Source of the DNA: Natronorubrum texcoconense | GTDB taxonomy: Archaea; Halobacteriota; Halobacteria; Halobacteriales; Natrialbaceae | Reading direction: 5' to 3' | Assembly (NCBI RefSeq): GCF_900100335.1 | Contig: NZ_FNFE01000009.1 | Coordinates: forward strand, 62,001 to 126,000 | Length of the DNA: 64,000 bases | In this document: piece by piece, positions 17,527 through 26,377 of the stretch | Layout: each line of letters opens with the position of its first letter | Numbering within the stretch: the stretch's first letter is position 1 | Translations under genes and position numbers: made by a program | Notes under the pieces: model-generated | Databases searched by the model: none | What the model saw: the letters and a program-made list of their open reading frames with translations, nothing else | Told to the model about the DNA's origin: nothing

Positions 17527-19128
17527 TTACTCGTCGAGGCTGACGTTGTTCTCGTCGGAGACGAGCTCCGGATTGTACGAGACGTTCGGGTGTGGCTGCA
17601 TGTCGTTGACGTACTCCTGTGTGGCGATCGTGTTGTGTTCGGAGTAGGCGGCCATGACGGGGAGTTCCTCGACGATTTCGTCGATAACGTCGACGTACAG
17701 TTCGCGTCGGTCGCCCTGGTCGGCCGTCTGACGAGCCTCCAGGATGGCGTCGTGGAAGTCGTCGCTTCCCTCGTAGAAGTGTCCTTGCGTGACGCCGGCG
17801 TTCTCCTCGTGGAAGAGGTTGTAGAGGTAGACGTCGGGGTCGGGGCCGCCGGTCCAGCCGAGGATGTACATCTCGTAGTCGTCCGAATCGCCCGAGATGT
17901 AGGTGTCCGTTAGCGTCGCGAAGTCCAGACTCTGCACCTCGGCATCGTAGCCCAGTTCGTCCAGCCGCGAGGCGATCAGTTCGCCCAGCGCGATGCGGAC
18001 GTCGTCCGGCGGGACGATGATGGTCGGACTCCAGTCGTCCGGATCGTCGAGTCCCTCCTCGAGTAACTCCTCGGCTTCGTCGGGGTCGTACTCCGGCGTC
18101 TGTTCCTCCCACTCGTCCATCGGGAAGTCCCAGCCGAGCTCGTCGACGATCGGCGGAATCGGCGCATTCATCGGCGTTGCGCTCTCGCCCAGGTTCGCGT
18201 CGACGAACTCGCTCATCGAGAACGAGTGGGCGATCCCGCGACGGACGTCGGGATCCGTCGTCTCTCCTTCGTTGCAGTTGAACGCGACGTACATGTACGA
18301 CGGGCTCTCGGTCCGGTGGACGTCGATCCCCTCCTCGCCGTCGATCTGGTCCCAGTCTTCCGGCGGGACGGTCGCGATCGCGTCCGTGTCGCCCGCGAGA
18401 ATCTGTGAGACCCGGCCCGCGTCGTCTTCGGCCGCCTCGAATCGGACCGACTCGAGTTCGGGCTGGGGATCGCCCCAGTAGTCGTCCCAGGCCTCGAGTT
18501 CGACGAACTCGTCGGAGGTCCAGTCTTCGAACGTGAACGGACCGGAGCCGACGGGGTTCGTGTTGTACTCGCCCGGATCGTCGGTTCGGACCGACTCGTT
18601 GACGACGTACGTCGCCACCGTCAGCGTCTCGAACGGCCCGTACTCGTGCTCGAGATCAATTTGCACCGTGTGCTCGTCGATGGCCTCGGTGCCGTCGACG
18701 TCGATGAAGTCGTACTCCGGTCGGTTGTCGGTGTCCTCTTCGACGGGTGCGGTAAACGAGTGGGCGACGTCCTCGGCGGTGACGGGGTCACCGTTGTGGA
18801 ACTCCGCGTCGTCGACGATCTCGATGATGTATCGCTCGCCGTCTTCCTCCTCCTCGGGCTCGCCGGCGGCGAGTTTCGGCTGGAGCTCGAGGTCGTAGTC
18901 GTACTCGTAGAGCCCGTCGTACACCTGGTGGATGACCTGGGCGCTATAGGCGTCGTTCGACACGATCGGATCGAAGTCACCCTCCGGATTGACCTCCTGC
19001 GTGTAGAGGAGACCGTCGTCTCCCGGCCCTCCGTTCCCACCGATACACCCTGCAACCATCGCAGCACTGACCGCTGCACCTGATGCGAGAAGCCGCCGTC
19101 GCGTGGCGGTGAGCTGATCTGATACCAT
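17527..19128 (-). CDS. ABC transporter substrate-binding lipoprotein, family 5 (peptide)
   Basis: The 533-residue protein is the first gene of the importer operon. The N-terminus combines a Tat motif (TRRRLLASG, residues 9-17) with a lipobox ending at Cys28 (MVAGC), so the mature protein is lipid-anchored outside the membrane, as is usual in haloarchaea. The family-5 fold is supported by segments such as GDPVTAEDVAHSF, NTNPVGSGPFTFEDW and YNPELVSDENN at the C-terminus. Ligand specificity cannot be read from sequence. Peptides are the default for the family, but nickel and sugars occur. Confidence 0.95.
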   Translation of the reverse strand: MVSDQLTATRRRLLASGAAVSAAMVAGCIGGNGGPGDDGLLYTQEVNPEGDFDPIVSNDAYSAQVIHQVYDGLYEYDYDLELQPKLAAGEPEEEEDGERYIIEIVDDAEFHNGDPVTAEDVAHSFTAPVEEDTDNRPEYDFIDVDGTEAIDEHTVQIDLEHEYGPFETLTVATYVVNESVRTDDPGEYNTNPVGSGPFTFEDWTSDEFVELEAWDDYWGDPQPELESVRFEAAEDDAGRVSQILAGDTDAIATVPPEDWDQIDGEEGIDVHRTESPSYMYVAFNCNEGETTDPDVRRGIAHSFSMSEFVDANLGESATPMNAPIPPIVDELGWDFPMDEWEEQTPEYDPDEAEELLEEGLDDPDDWSPTIIVPPDDVRIALGELIASRLDELGYDAEVQSLDFATLTDTYISGDSDDYEMYILGWTGGPDPDVYLYNLFHEENAGVTQGHFYEGSDDFHDAILEARQTADQGDRRELYVDVIDEIVEELPVMAAYSEHNTIATQEYVNDMQPHPNVSYNPELVSDENNVSLDE

Positions 19129-19433
19129 CCTGCTAGCCTTTCAGTTCTATGTACATTGGTAGCAGGGACCTACGGTTTTCAAGCCGATTTTACCGTCGAC
19201 ATACAGATGCAGGCACCGACAGTTCACCGCTTCGGTGAGACTGTTCTTACGGTAGTGGACGATTCTGCACAGCGCCGTGGCACTCTCGTCACCGCTTCAC
19301 CTACTCGCTCACTCGCGGGGAGACGCGCAGGCGCCGGCGACCTCGTCGCGGGAACGGATCTGTCGAGGCGTCGGACGACGCTGGCCGGCGGTGGACCAGT
19401 GACATTTTTGTCGTAGCACCGGTGATATCTGGT
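19129..19433. other. divergent intergenic region with a 7-bp inverted repeat
   Basis: This region separates the transporter operon from the PPC-polC operon. Directly upstream of the binding-protein start, CCTGCTA (19129-19135) and TAGCAGG (19160-19166) form an inverted repeat spanning the expected TATA position, so it could be an operator. A frame in the middle is Arg/Thr-rich and was not called. A T-rich stretch at about 19401-19409 may be the promoter of the PPC gene. Confidence 0.5.
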
Positions 19434-19853
19434 ATGAACTACAGGGCGGTCGAGACGGAATCGGAGTATGTCGCCCGCCTCGAGACCGGCGCCGACTGGC
19501 GGGCCGAAATCGAGTCGCTCGCGGACGAGGTCGAGGCAGACGCGGCCTGGTTCCAGGCCCTCGGAGCGGTCCAGGACGCCGAAATCTGGTTTTACGACCA
19601 GGACGACTGCACGTACGAGGCCGTCGAGTTCGACGAGCCGCTCGAGGTCGCCAGCTGCGTCGGCAACGTCTCCTGGCTAGATGGCGAACGGTTCGCGCAC
19701 ACCCACGCGGTCCTCTCGGACCCCGACGGCGACGCCCTCGCGGGCCACCTGAACGAGGCGACGGTCTGGGCGGGCGAAGTCTACATGCGCGTCTTCGCCG
19801 ACGAACTGGTGCGCGAGTACGACGAAACCACCGAACTCGACCTCTGGCTCTGA
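19434..19853 (+). CDS. PPC/DUF296-domain protein
   Basis: The 139-residue protein is a single PPC (PCC) domain, best known as part of plant AT-hook proteins and found alone in many prokaryotes as trimers. The conserved HTHAVLSDPDGDALAGHL segment contains the His/Gly residues that cluster in the trimer. The ATG at 19434 was chosen over the GTG four codons upstream. The stop codon is followed after one base by the polC start, so the two are almost certainly co-transcribed. This suggests, but does not show, a DNA-related role. Confidence 0.85.
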   Translation: MNYRAVETESEYVARLETGADWRAEIESLADEVEADAAWFQALGAVQDAEIWFYDQDDCTYEAVEFDEPLEVASCVGNVSWLDGERFAHTHAVLSDPDGDALAGHLNEATVWAGEVYMRVFADELVREYDETTELDLWL

Positions 19854-19854
19854 C

Positions 19855-22800
19855 ATGCGCGAGGAGGATACCCGGTACTTCCAGCGACTCGAGTCCCAGC
19901 TAGACGAGGCGTTCGACGTCGCCGAGCGCGCCAAGGAACGCGGCGCGGATCCCGAACCCGAGGTCGAGATTCCGGTCGCCAAGGACATGGCCGACCGCGT
20001 CGAGAACATCCTCGGGATCGACGGCGTCGCCGAGCGCGTCCGCGAACTCGAGGGCGAGATGTCCCGCGAGGAGGCCGCCCTCGAACTCGCCAAAGACTTC
20101 GCAGAGGGCCGCGTCGGCGACTACGAGACGAAAGCCGGGAAGATCGAAGGAGCAGTTCGGACCGCGGTCGCCCTGCTCACCGAGGGTGTCGTCGCCGCGC
20201 CCATCGAGGGGATCGACCGGGTCGAAATTCTCACCAACGACGACGGCACCGAGTTCGTCAACGTCTACTACGCCGGCCCGATCCGCTCCGCGGGCGGGAC
20301 CGCACAGGCGCTCTCCGTGCTCGTGGCGGACTACACGCGAGCGCTCGTCGGCATCGACCAGTACGGCGCACGTCAGGAGGAGATTGAACGCTACGCCGAG
20401 GAGCTCGCGCTCTACGACAAGGAGACTGGTCTCCAGTACACGCCGAAGGCGAAGGAAGCCAAGTTCATCGCCAAGAACCTCCCGATCATGTTAGACGGGG
20501 AAGCCACCGGCGACGAGGAGGTTTCGGGCTTTCGCGATCTCGAGCGCGTCGACACCAACAGCGCCCGCGGCGGGATGTGTCTCGTCATGGCCGAGGGGAT
20601 CGCGCTCAAGGCCCCGAAGATCCAGCGCTACACCCGGAATCTCGACGAGGTCGACTGGCCGTGGCTGCAGGATCTGATCGACGGCAACTACGCCGACGAC
20701 GAGGGTGACACGGCCGACGACGGTGGTGCCGACGGAGACGGCGACGAGACGGAAGCGAACGCGGAAACGGACGGGAGCGACGACGACGCTGACGACGCCG
20801 ACGGCGAAGCAGCCGACGAATCGGCCGGCCCGCCGCGAGCCGAGCCGTCGACGAAGTTCCTTCGGGACCTGATCGCCGGCCGGCCGGTCTTCTCCCACCC
20901 CAGCGCGGAGGGCGGCTTTCGGCTCCGGTACGGCCGCGCGCGTAATCACGGGTTTGCGACCGGCGGCGTCCACCCCGCGACGATGCATCTGGTCGACGAC
21001 TTCCTCGCGACCGGCACCCAGATCAAGACCGAACGGCCCGGGAAGGCCCACGGCGTCATCCCCGTCGACAGCATCGACGGCCCGACGGTCAAACTCGCAA
21101 ACGGCGACGTTCGCCGAATCGACGACCCCGAGGAGGCTCTCGAGATCAGAAACGGCGTCGAGAAGATCCTCGATACCGGCGAGTATCTGGTCAACTACGG
21201 CGAGTTCGTCGAGAACAACCACCCGCTCGCCCCGGCCTCCTACGTCTACGAGTGGTGGATTCAGGACATGGCGGACGCCGGTGCAGACACGCAGGCTCTC
21301 GAGGACGACCCTCGAATCGATCTCGAATTCCCCGACGCCGACGAGGCCCTCGAGTGGGCCACGGAGTACGACGCGCCGCTGCACCCGCAGTACACCTACC
21401 TCTGGCACGATATCTCGGTCGAGACGTTCTGCAATCTCGCGGCGACCGTCGCCGACGGCCGCGTCGAGAACGACGCCGACGGCGACGGGACGCTCGTGAT
21501 CGAGTACGACGAATCGACCGCGGTGGCCCTCGAGACGATCATCATCGAACACCGCCAGCGGTCGGACGAGGGCCTGATCGAGATCGACGACTGGCGGCCG
21601 TTCGCGCGAACGCTCGGGTGTGAACCACGACAGGCCGTCACCGACGGGGCCGCACTCGACGCCGACGGGCAGGACGGGACGCCCAGCGTCGAACTCGAGC
21701 GCACCTGGAGCGACGCAGACCTCTCCGAGCACGCTCGGACGTGGGGCCACGAGACCGAGGGCGACAACGCCATCGAGGCGGTCAACGAGGTCGCCCCCTT
21801 CGCGGTTCGGGAACGCGCGCCGACGCGGATCGGCAACCGGATGGGCCGGCCCGAAAAGTCCGAACGCCGCGACCTGAGCCCGCCGGTCCACACGCTGTTC
21901 CCCATCGGCGAGGCCGGCGGCGCACAGCGCAACGTCGCCAACGCGGCCAAACACGCCGAGACGATGTCCGACACGCCCGGCGTCGTCGAGGTCCAGATCG
22001 GCCGCAACCGCTGTCCGGACTGCGAGACGGAGACGTTCAAGAACCGCTGTCCGGACTGTGAGGCCCGAACGAAACCCGACTACCGCTGTCCCGACTGTGA
22101 TACCCGAATCGAACCCGACGAGGCCGGCCGCGTCGAGTGCGGCCACTGCGAGCGCGAGGCCACCTGCGTCGAGAACATCGAGGTCGACATCCACGAGGAG
22201 TACCGCGACGCCCTCGAGTCGGTCGGCGAACGGGAGAACGCCTTCGAGATCCTGAAAGGCGTCAAGGGGCTGTCCTCGAACACGAAAGTCCCCGAACCGA
22301 TCGAGAAGGGGATCCTGCGGGCGAAACACGACGTCTCGACGTTCAAAGACGGCACCATCCGCTACGACATGACCGACCTGCCGGTCACGTCGGTTCGGGC
22401 CGCCGAACTCGACATCGACGTCGGCCAACTCCAGGCGCTGGGCTACGAGGAGGATATGCGTGGCGACCCCCTGACTCACGAGGACCAGCTGGTCGAACTC
22501 AAGGTGCAGGACATCGTCCTCTCGGACGGCGCGGCCGAGCACATGATGCAGACCGCGGACTTCATCGACGATTTGCTCGAGCAGTACTACGGGCTCGAAC
22601 GGTTCTACGAGATCGACGACCGACAGGAGCTCGTCGGCGAACTCGTCTTCGGGATGGCGCCGCACACGAGTGCGGCAACTGTCGGAAGGGTGATCGGTTT
22701 CACGAGCGCGGCCGTCGGATATGCTCATCCGTACTTTCACGCCGCTAAGCGGCGGAATTGTTTCCACCCCGAAACGAAACTTTGGTATCAGGACGAATCA

Positions 22801-24987
22801 GACGCATGGCACCACGAACCGATCGAGTCGCTCGTCGAACGACGATTGACGAATCCCGACAAAGACGACTTCGGAACGCTCGTGCAGGATGTCGAAGGTC
22901 TCAGCGTTCCGTCAGTCACTACCGATGGAACACCCGTCGAACAGCCCATCGAAGCGCTTTCGAAACACCCGGCCCCCGATCATCTCGTCCGGATAGAAAC
23001 GCGGAGCGGCCGAACACTGAATGTAACTCCGGATCACACGTTCCGGAAGTGGTCTCCCTCCGGATTAGCGTCCATAGACGCTCGAGAACTCTCGGCCGGT
23101 GACGAACTTCCTACACCGAAATCGATCGAATTCGAAGGGACGGCGAAATCGTTCGATTTGCTGGAAGCGTTTATCGACGCGGATGCAGTCCCGAACGAAT
23201 CGCTCACCATCCGGGGGCTCGGCTCCGACCGGATCAAAGAGCTACTCGACGACGCAACTCCGGAACAGGCATATCTCAAGCCGGTCGCAGAACGACTGGA
23301 ACTCTCTCAATCGACGGTGTACAACTGGGTGAATCGAGATAGCGTTCCGGTTGCTCCGCTCCTTTCGCTGTTCAGCGAGACGGAGCTCATCGAGCGAATT
23401 TCGGATGACGTTGCACTCGGTGTGAAACGGGATGCGGCGACTGTCCGTCGCCACTTCGAAATCGACGAAACTGTCGCAACAGTGCTCGGCTACTACGCTG
23501 CTGAAGGGTTCACCCGCCGTGAAAACGGCTCGTTCTATCAAACGACGATCTGCACGCCTGACGAGGTGCCTCGGGATGAGATTGTTCGCGCATTCAAAGA
23601 CAGCCTGTCAATCGATGCCTTCGAAGAGAACGAGTGGAAAGTGACGGTTTCGAGTCGTCTCGTTTCGACGCTATTCGCAGATGTACTCGAGCTTGGGTCG
23701 GGCGCGGAGGACAAACGGATTCCCGACTTCGTTCTCGATAGCCCACGACCACACCTGCGAGCGTTCCTCGCAGCATATTTCAGCGGAGACGGAAGTACCT
23801 CCAGCGAGCGAATCGATATCCGTGCAACGACGGTAAGCGACGACCTCGCAACTGACCTCGTTGCAGCATTGAAACGGTTTGGGATTGCAACGAAAACCTA
23901 TCGCGAAACACACTGTCCGACTACTGGTGCAGTTGCTGAATTCTACGGTGACGAGGAAGAGACCCCAGAATTCGAGTCGCAGGTTCTCAAAATCACGTCC
24001 GAAAACGCGGCCCGGTTCGCCGAGCGTGTCGGATTCCACCTCGACCGAAAACAAGAAACGATCGAATCAGTTCTCGAGACGACGGAGCTACGCACGCAGC
24101 GTCTGCTCGCTGACGGCGGTGAGATCTGGTTCGACGAAGTCACCTCGGTCGAAATCGTCGAGAGCGATATCGATCATACGTACTGCCTCACTGTACAGGA
24201 AACGAATACACTCGTCGCAAACGACGTATTTGTCGGCCAGTGTGACGGTGACGAGGATTGCGTCATGCTGCTCATGGACGGCCTATTGAACTTTAGTCAA
24301 AGCTTTTTGCCAGATCAACGCGGTGGTAAGATGGACGCACCTCTCGTCATGTCCTCCCGCATCGACCCCTCCGAGATCGACGACGAGGCCCACAACATGG
24401 ACATCGTTTCCCAGTACCCCCGCGAGTTCTACCTCGCGACGCTCGAGCAGGCCGACCCAGAATCGGTCGACATCCAGATGGGCGAGGACACGCTGGGAAC
24501 CGACCTCGAGTACACCGGCTTCGAGCACACCCACGACACCACCGACATCGCGATGGGCCCCGACCTCTCGGCGTACAAGACGCTCGGCTCGATGATGGAC
24601 AAGATGGACGCCCAGCTCGAACTCTCGCGGAAACTCGAGTCCGTCGACGAGACCGACGTCGCCGAGCGGGTCATCGAGTACCACTTCCTGCCGGACCTCA
24701 TCGGGAATCTCCGTGCGTTCTCCCGCCAGGAGACCCGCTGTCTCGACTGCGGCGAGAAGTTCCGCCGGATGCCCCTGACCGGGGACTGTCGGGAGTGTGG
24801 CGGCCGCGTCAATCTCACGGTCCACAAGGGCTCCGTGAACAAGTACATGCAGACCGCGATTCAGGTCGCCGACGAGTACGACTGTCGGGACTACACGAAA
24901 CAGCGGTTAGAGGTGCTCGAGAAGGCCCTCGAGAGCATCTTCGAGAACGACAAGAACAAACAGAGTGGGATCGAGGATTTCATGTAA
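19855..24987 (+). CDS. polC: DNA polymerase D large subunit (DP2) with intein
   Basis: The 1710-residue precursor splices to a DP2 of 1216 residues, the catalytic subunit of the euryarchaeal replicative polymerase PolD. The N-terminal half carries YAGPIRSAGGTAQALSVL. A hyperacidic insert lies at about residues 280-326. A Cys-rich zinc region (repeated RCPDC and CGHC) covers about 719-766, and a C-terminal zinc ribbon starts near 1629 (CLDCGEKF...CRECGG). The catalytic region is interrupted at residue 969 by an intein. The C-extein resumes with CDGDEDCVMLLMDGLLNFS, part of the active site. The small subunit DP1 is not in this window. The start abuts the PPC gene. Confidence 0.97.
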   Translation: MREEDTRYFQRLESQLDEAFDVAERAKERGADPEPEVEIPVAKDMADRVENILGIDGVAERVRELEGEMSREEAALELAKDFAEGRVGDYETKAGKIEGAVRTAVALLTEGVVAAPIEGIDRVEILTNDDGTEFVNVYYAGPIRSAGGTAQALSVLVADYTRALVGIDQYGARQEEIERYAEELALYDKETGLQYTPKAKEAKFIAKNLPIMLDGEATGDEEVSGFRDLERVDTNSARGGMCLVMAEGIALKAPKIQRYTRNLDEVDWPWLQDLIDGNYADDEGDTADDGGADGDGDETEANAETDGSDDDADDADGEAADESAGPPRAEPSTKFLRDLIAGRPVFSHPSAEGGFRLRYGRARNHGFATGGVHPATMHLVDDFLATGTQIKTERPGKAHGVIPVDSIDGPTVKLANGDVRRIDDPEEALEIRNGVEKILDTGEYLVNYGEFVENNHPLAPASYVYEWWIQDMADAGADTQALEDDPRIDLEFPDADEALEWATEYDAPLHPQYTYLWHDISVETFCNLAATVADGRVENDADGDGTLVIEYDESTAVALETIIIEHRQRSDEGLIEIDDWRPFARTLGCEPRQAVTDGAALDADGQDGTPSVELERTWSDADLSEHARTWGHETEGDNAIEAVNEVAPFAVRERAPTRIGNRMGRPEKSERRDLSPPVHTLFPIGEAGGAQRNVANAAKHAETMSDTPGVVEVQIGRNRCPDCETETFKNRCPDCEARTKPDYRCPDCDTRIEPDEAGRVECGHCEREATCVENIEVDIHEEYRDALESVGERENAFEILKGVKGLSSNTKVPEPIEKGILRAKHDVSTFKDGTIRYDMTDLPVTSVRAAELDIDVGQLQALGYEEDMRGDPLTHEDQLVELKVQDIVLSDGAAEHMMQTADFIDDLLEQYYGLERFYEIDDRQELVGELVFGMAPHTSAATVGRVIGFTSAAVGYAHPYFHAAKRRNCFHPETKLWYQDESDAWHHEPIESLVERRLTNPDKDDFGTLVQDVEGLSVPSVTTDGTPVEQPIEALSKHPAPDHLVRIETRSGRTLNVTPDHTFRKWSPSGLASIDARELSAGDELPTPKSIEFEGTAKSFDLLEAFIDADAVPNESLTIRGLGSDRIKELLDDATPEQAYLKPVAERLELSQSTVYNWVNRDSVPVAPLLSLFSETELIERISDDVALGVKRDAATVRRHFEIDETVATVLGYYAAEGFTRRENGSFYQTTICTPDEVPRDEIVRAFKDSLSIDAFEENEWKVTVSSRLVSTLFADVLELGSGAEDKRIPDFVLDSPRPHLRAFLAAYFSGDGSTSSERIDIRATTVSDDLATDLVAALKRFGIATKTYRETHCPTTGAVAEFYGDEEETPEFESQVLKITSENAARFAERVGFHLDRKQETIESVLETTELRTQRLLADGGEIWFDEVTSVEIVESDIDHTYCLTVQETNTLVANDVFVGQCDGDEDCVMLLMDGLLNFSQSFLPDQRGGKMDAPLVMSSRIDPSEIDDEAHNMDIVSQYPREFYLATLEQADPESVDIQMGEDTLGTDLEYTGFEHTHDTTDIAMGPDLSAYKTLGSMMDKMDAQLELSRKLESVDETDVAERVIEYHFLPDLIGNLRAFSRQETRCLDCGEKFRRMPLTGDCRECGGRVNLTVHKGSVNKYMQTAIQVADEYDCRDYTKQRLEVLEKALESIFENDKNKQSGIEDFM
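22759..24240 (+). other. DP2 intein with LAGLIDADG homing endonuclease
   Basis: The 494-residue insert starts at Cys969 (CFHPETKLWYQ, block A) and ends at Gln1462, with Cys as the first C-extein residue. Block B is LNVTPDHTF. Two LAGLIDADG-type motifs, VLGYYAAEGF (about residue 1210) and LAAYFSGDG (about 1306), mark a homing endonuclease. Between them and block B is a helix-turn-helix-like stretch (AERLELSQSTVYNWVNR). Block F is HTYCLTVQETNTLVAND. The last two residues are Gly-Gln rather than His-Asn. C-terminal Gln is known for Pyrococcus abyssi PolII intein, so splicing is plausible. The intein is lower in GC than its host gene. Confidence 0.95.
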
Positions 24988-25468
24988 CGAAGTTTTGCTC
25001 TGTCGTTCGAGAGAGCTTCGCTCTCTCGTGATGACGAAAGACGCCAGGGGCGTCTTTCGATCCACGGGCGTAGCTTCGCCACGCCCTCGGCAAAAATTCG
25101 ATTAAAAGCACCGGAAGACGATCCTGCTCGCTATCGCTCGCAGGCTGCGACTTCCGAGCCTTCGTTCGCTAAACTCACGAAGACACACCTCCTTCCATTT
25201 CGTGACGCGAAGCGTCCTCAGCTCACGGCTTTGCCGTTCGCTTTGTCGCGGCGCGTAGCGCCGCGCTCTCCATATCAGTCGTCGGCTCGCTCCCTCGGCC
25301 TTCGGCCTCACTCGCGATGAGCGTCGGTCACCCGCTTGCCCTTCCCCGCTGAGCGGACGCTCGCGTCCGCGATGCTCGGGAGAGCAAGCTCTCCCGTAGA
25401 GTCGCACGACTCTCGCGTTGCTCGAGCCATGCTCCCGGCCATTTCGCTAAAACAGTAGCCGAAACCGA
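24988..25468. repeat. hairpin-dense non-coding stretch downstream of polC
   Basis: No gene fits here. Instead there are many short perfect or near-perfect palindromes, mostly with 3-nt loops: 25008-25028 (9-bp arms), 25035-25059 (11-bp arms), 25066-25086 (one mismatch), 25204-25216, 25225-25237, 25247-25265 (8-bp arms), 25297-25307, 25353-25370 (8-bp arms, 2-nt spacer), 25377-25396 (9-bp arms, 2-nt spacer) and 25398-25413. The first ones may serve as a polC terminator. The number is far beyond that need. Confidence 0.85.
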
Positions 25469-26377
25469 TCAGTAACTCGCTCGAGTCACACCCGGCATCT
25501 GCGCCTTCGGATACCGCGGTTTCGGTACGCGTCGGTAGTCCGGTAACCACTCCAAGAGACTCTCGTTGAACCGCTCGGGGCGCTCTCGAGGCGTCCAGTG
25601 GCCGCAGTTTCTGATCAGATCGAGTTCGGCGTCCGGAATCCGGCGTGCGGCGCGAGCCGACCACTCGACGGGAACGAGCGGGTCTTCTTTCCCGTGGACG
25701 AGCAGCGTCGGCACGGCAAGCGAGTCGAGTTCGTCGACGAAGTTCGTCGCGACGCGGCCGTTGAACGAGAGCTCGTTGTTCTGGAACGCCTTGAACGCCT
25801 GAATCGAGCCCGGTTCCATCAGTTTCTGCCTGACGTCCTCGACGAACGGCTCGGGGAGCGCGCTCGAGTCGGCGACGAGGTTATCGAGCACCATGCGGAC
25901 GCTGTCGGTCGTCGCGCCGGCGGCGATCTTGCCGAACTCGGTCATCCCCGGGACCTGCGAGAGGAGTTTCCAGGGGAGCGCGTTCGGGAGTCGACCCCCG
26001 AGGCCGTAGCTATCGACGAGCGCCAACTGCTCGACGCGGTCGGGGTGATCGAGCGCGTAGCCGAGTGCGGCCCCGCCGCCCATCGAAATGCCGGCGAGCG
26101 AGACTCGTTCGTAGGGAATCGTCTCGATGAACCCCTCGAGGATGTCGACGTACGTCTCGATGGTGTGTGTGACGTTGCCCGTACTCCGGCCGTACTCCGG
26201 CCAATCGAGGCCGTAAACGCGGTACTCCTCCGACAACGCGTCGATCGCGTGTCGCCACGAAACCGTCGCGTCGTCGATGCCCGCCCCGTGACAGAGGACG
26301 ACGGGCGGACCGCTCGTGCCGGCCCGCCGATAGGCGATCCGGCAGTCGCCGATGGTCGCGACGCCGGTGCCAGTCAT
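25469..26377 (-). CDS. alpha/beta hydrolase
   Basis: The 302-residue enzyme has the alpha/beta-hydrolase fold with oxyanion region CHGAGID near residue 29, nucleophile elbow GISMGGG (Ser98), the acid Asp in VHGKEDPLVP and the catalytic His in NCGHWTPRERP. The spacing matches the meta-cleavage hydrolase/haloperoxidase-like subgroup, but the substrate is unknown. I set the start at MTGTGVATIGD. The longer frame adds 31 basic residues not typical of the family. It is divergent from the rubredoxin-like gene. Confidence 0.85.
   Translation of the reverse strand: MTGTGVATIGDCRIAYRRAGTSGPPVVLCHGAGIDDATVSWRHAIDALSEEYRVYGLDWPEYGRSTGNVTHTIETYVDILEGFIETIPYERVSLAGISMGGGAALGYALDHPDRVEQLALVDSYGLGGRLPNALPWKLLSQVPGMTEFGKIAAGATTDSVRMVLDNLVADSSALPEPFVEDVRQKLMEPGSIQAFKAFQNNELSFNGRVATNFVDELDSLAVPTLLVHGKEDPLVPVEWSARAARRIPDAELDLIRNCGHWTPRERPERFNESLLEWLPDYRRVPKPRYPKAQMPGVTRASY

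Noticed and set aside
19156-19416. An 86-codon frame between the importer and PPC genes
   Set aside because: The product is Arg/Thr-rich without acidity, and it covers the promoter regions of both flanking genes.
20692-20832. Asp/Glu-rich repeats in polC that resemble an inserted sequence
   Set aside because: Acidic low-complexity inserts of this type are common in haloarchaeal proteins (also seen in Hef and HemC here), so no transfer event is needed.
20491-22767. A 758-codon open frame on the minus strand
   Set aside because: It lies entirely antisense to polC, and its product is Val/Arg-rich. It is a high-GC shadow of the third codon positions.
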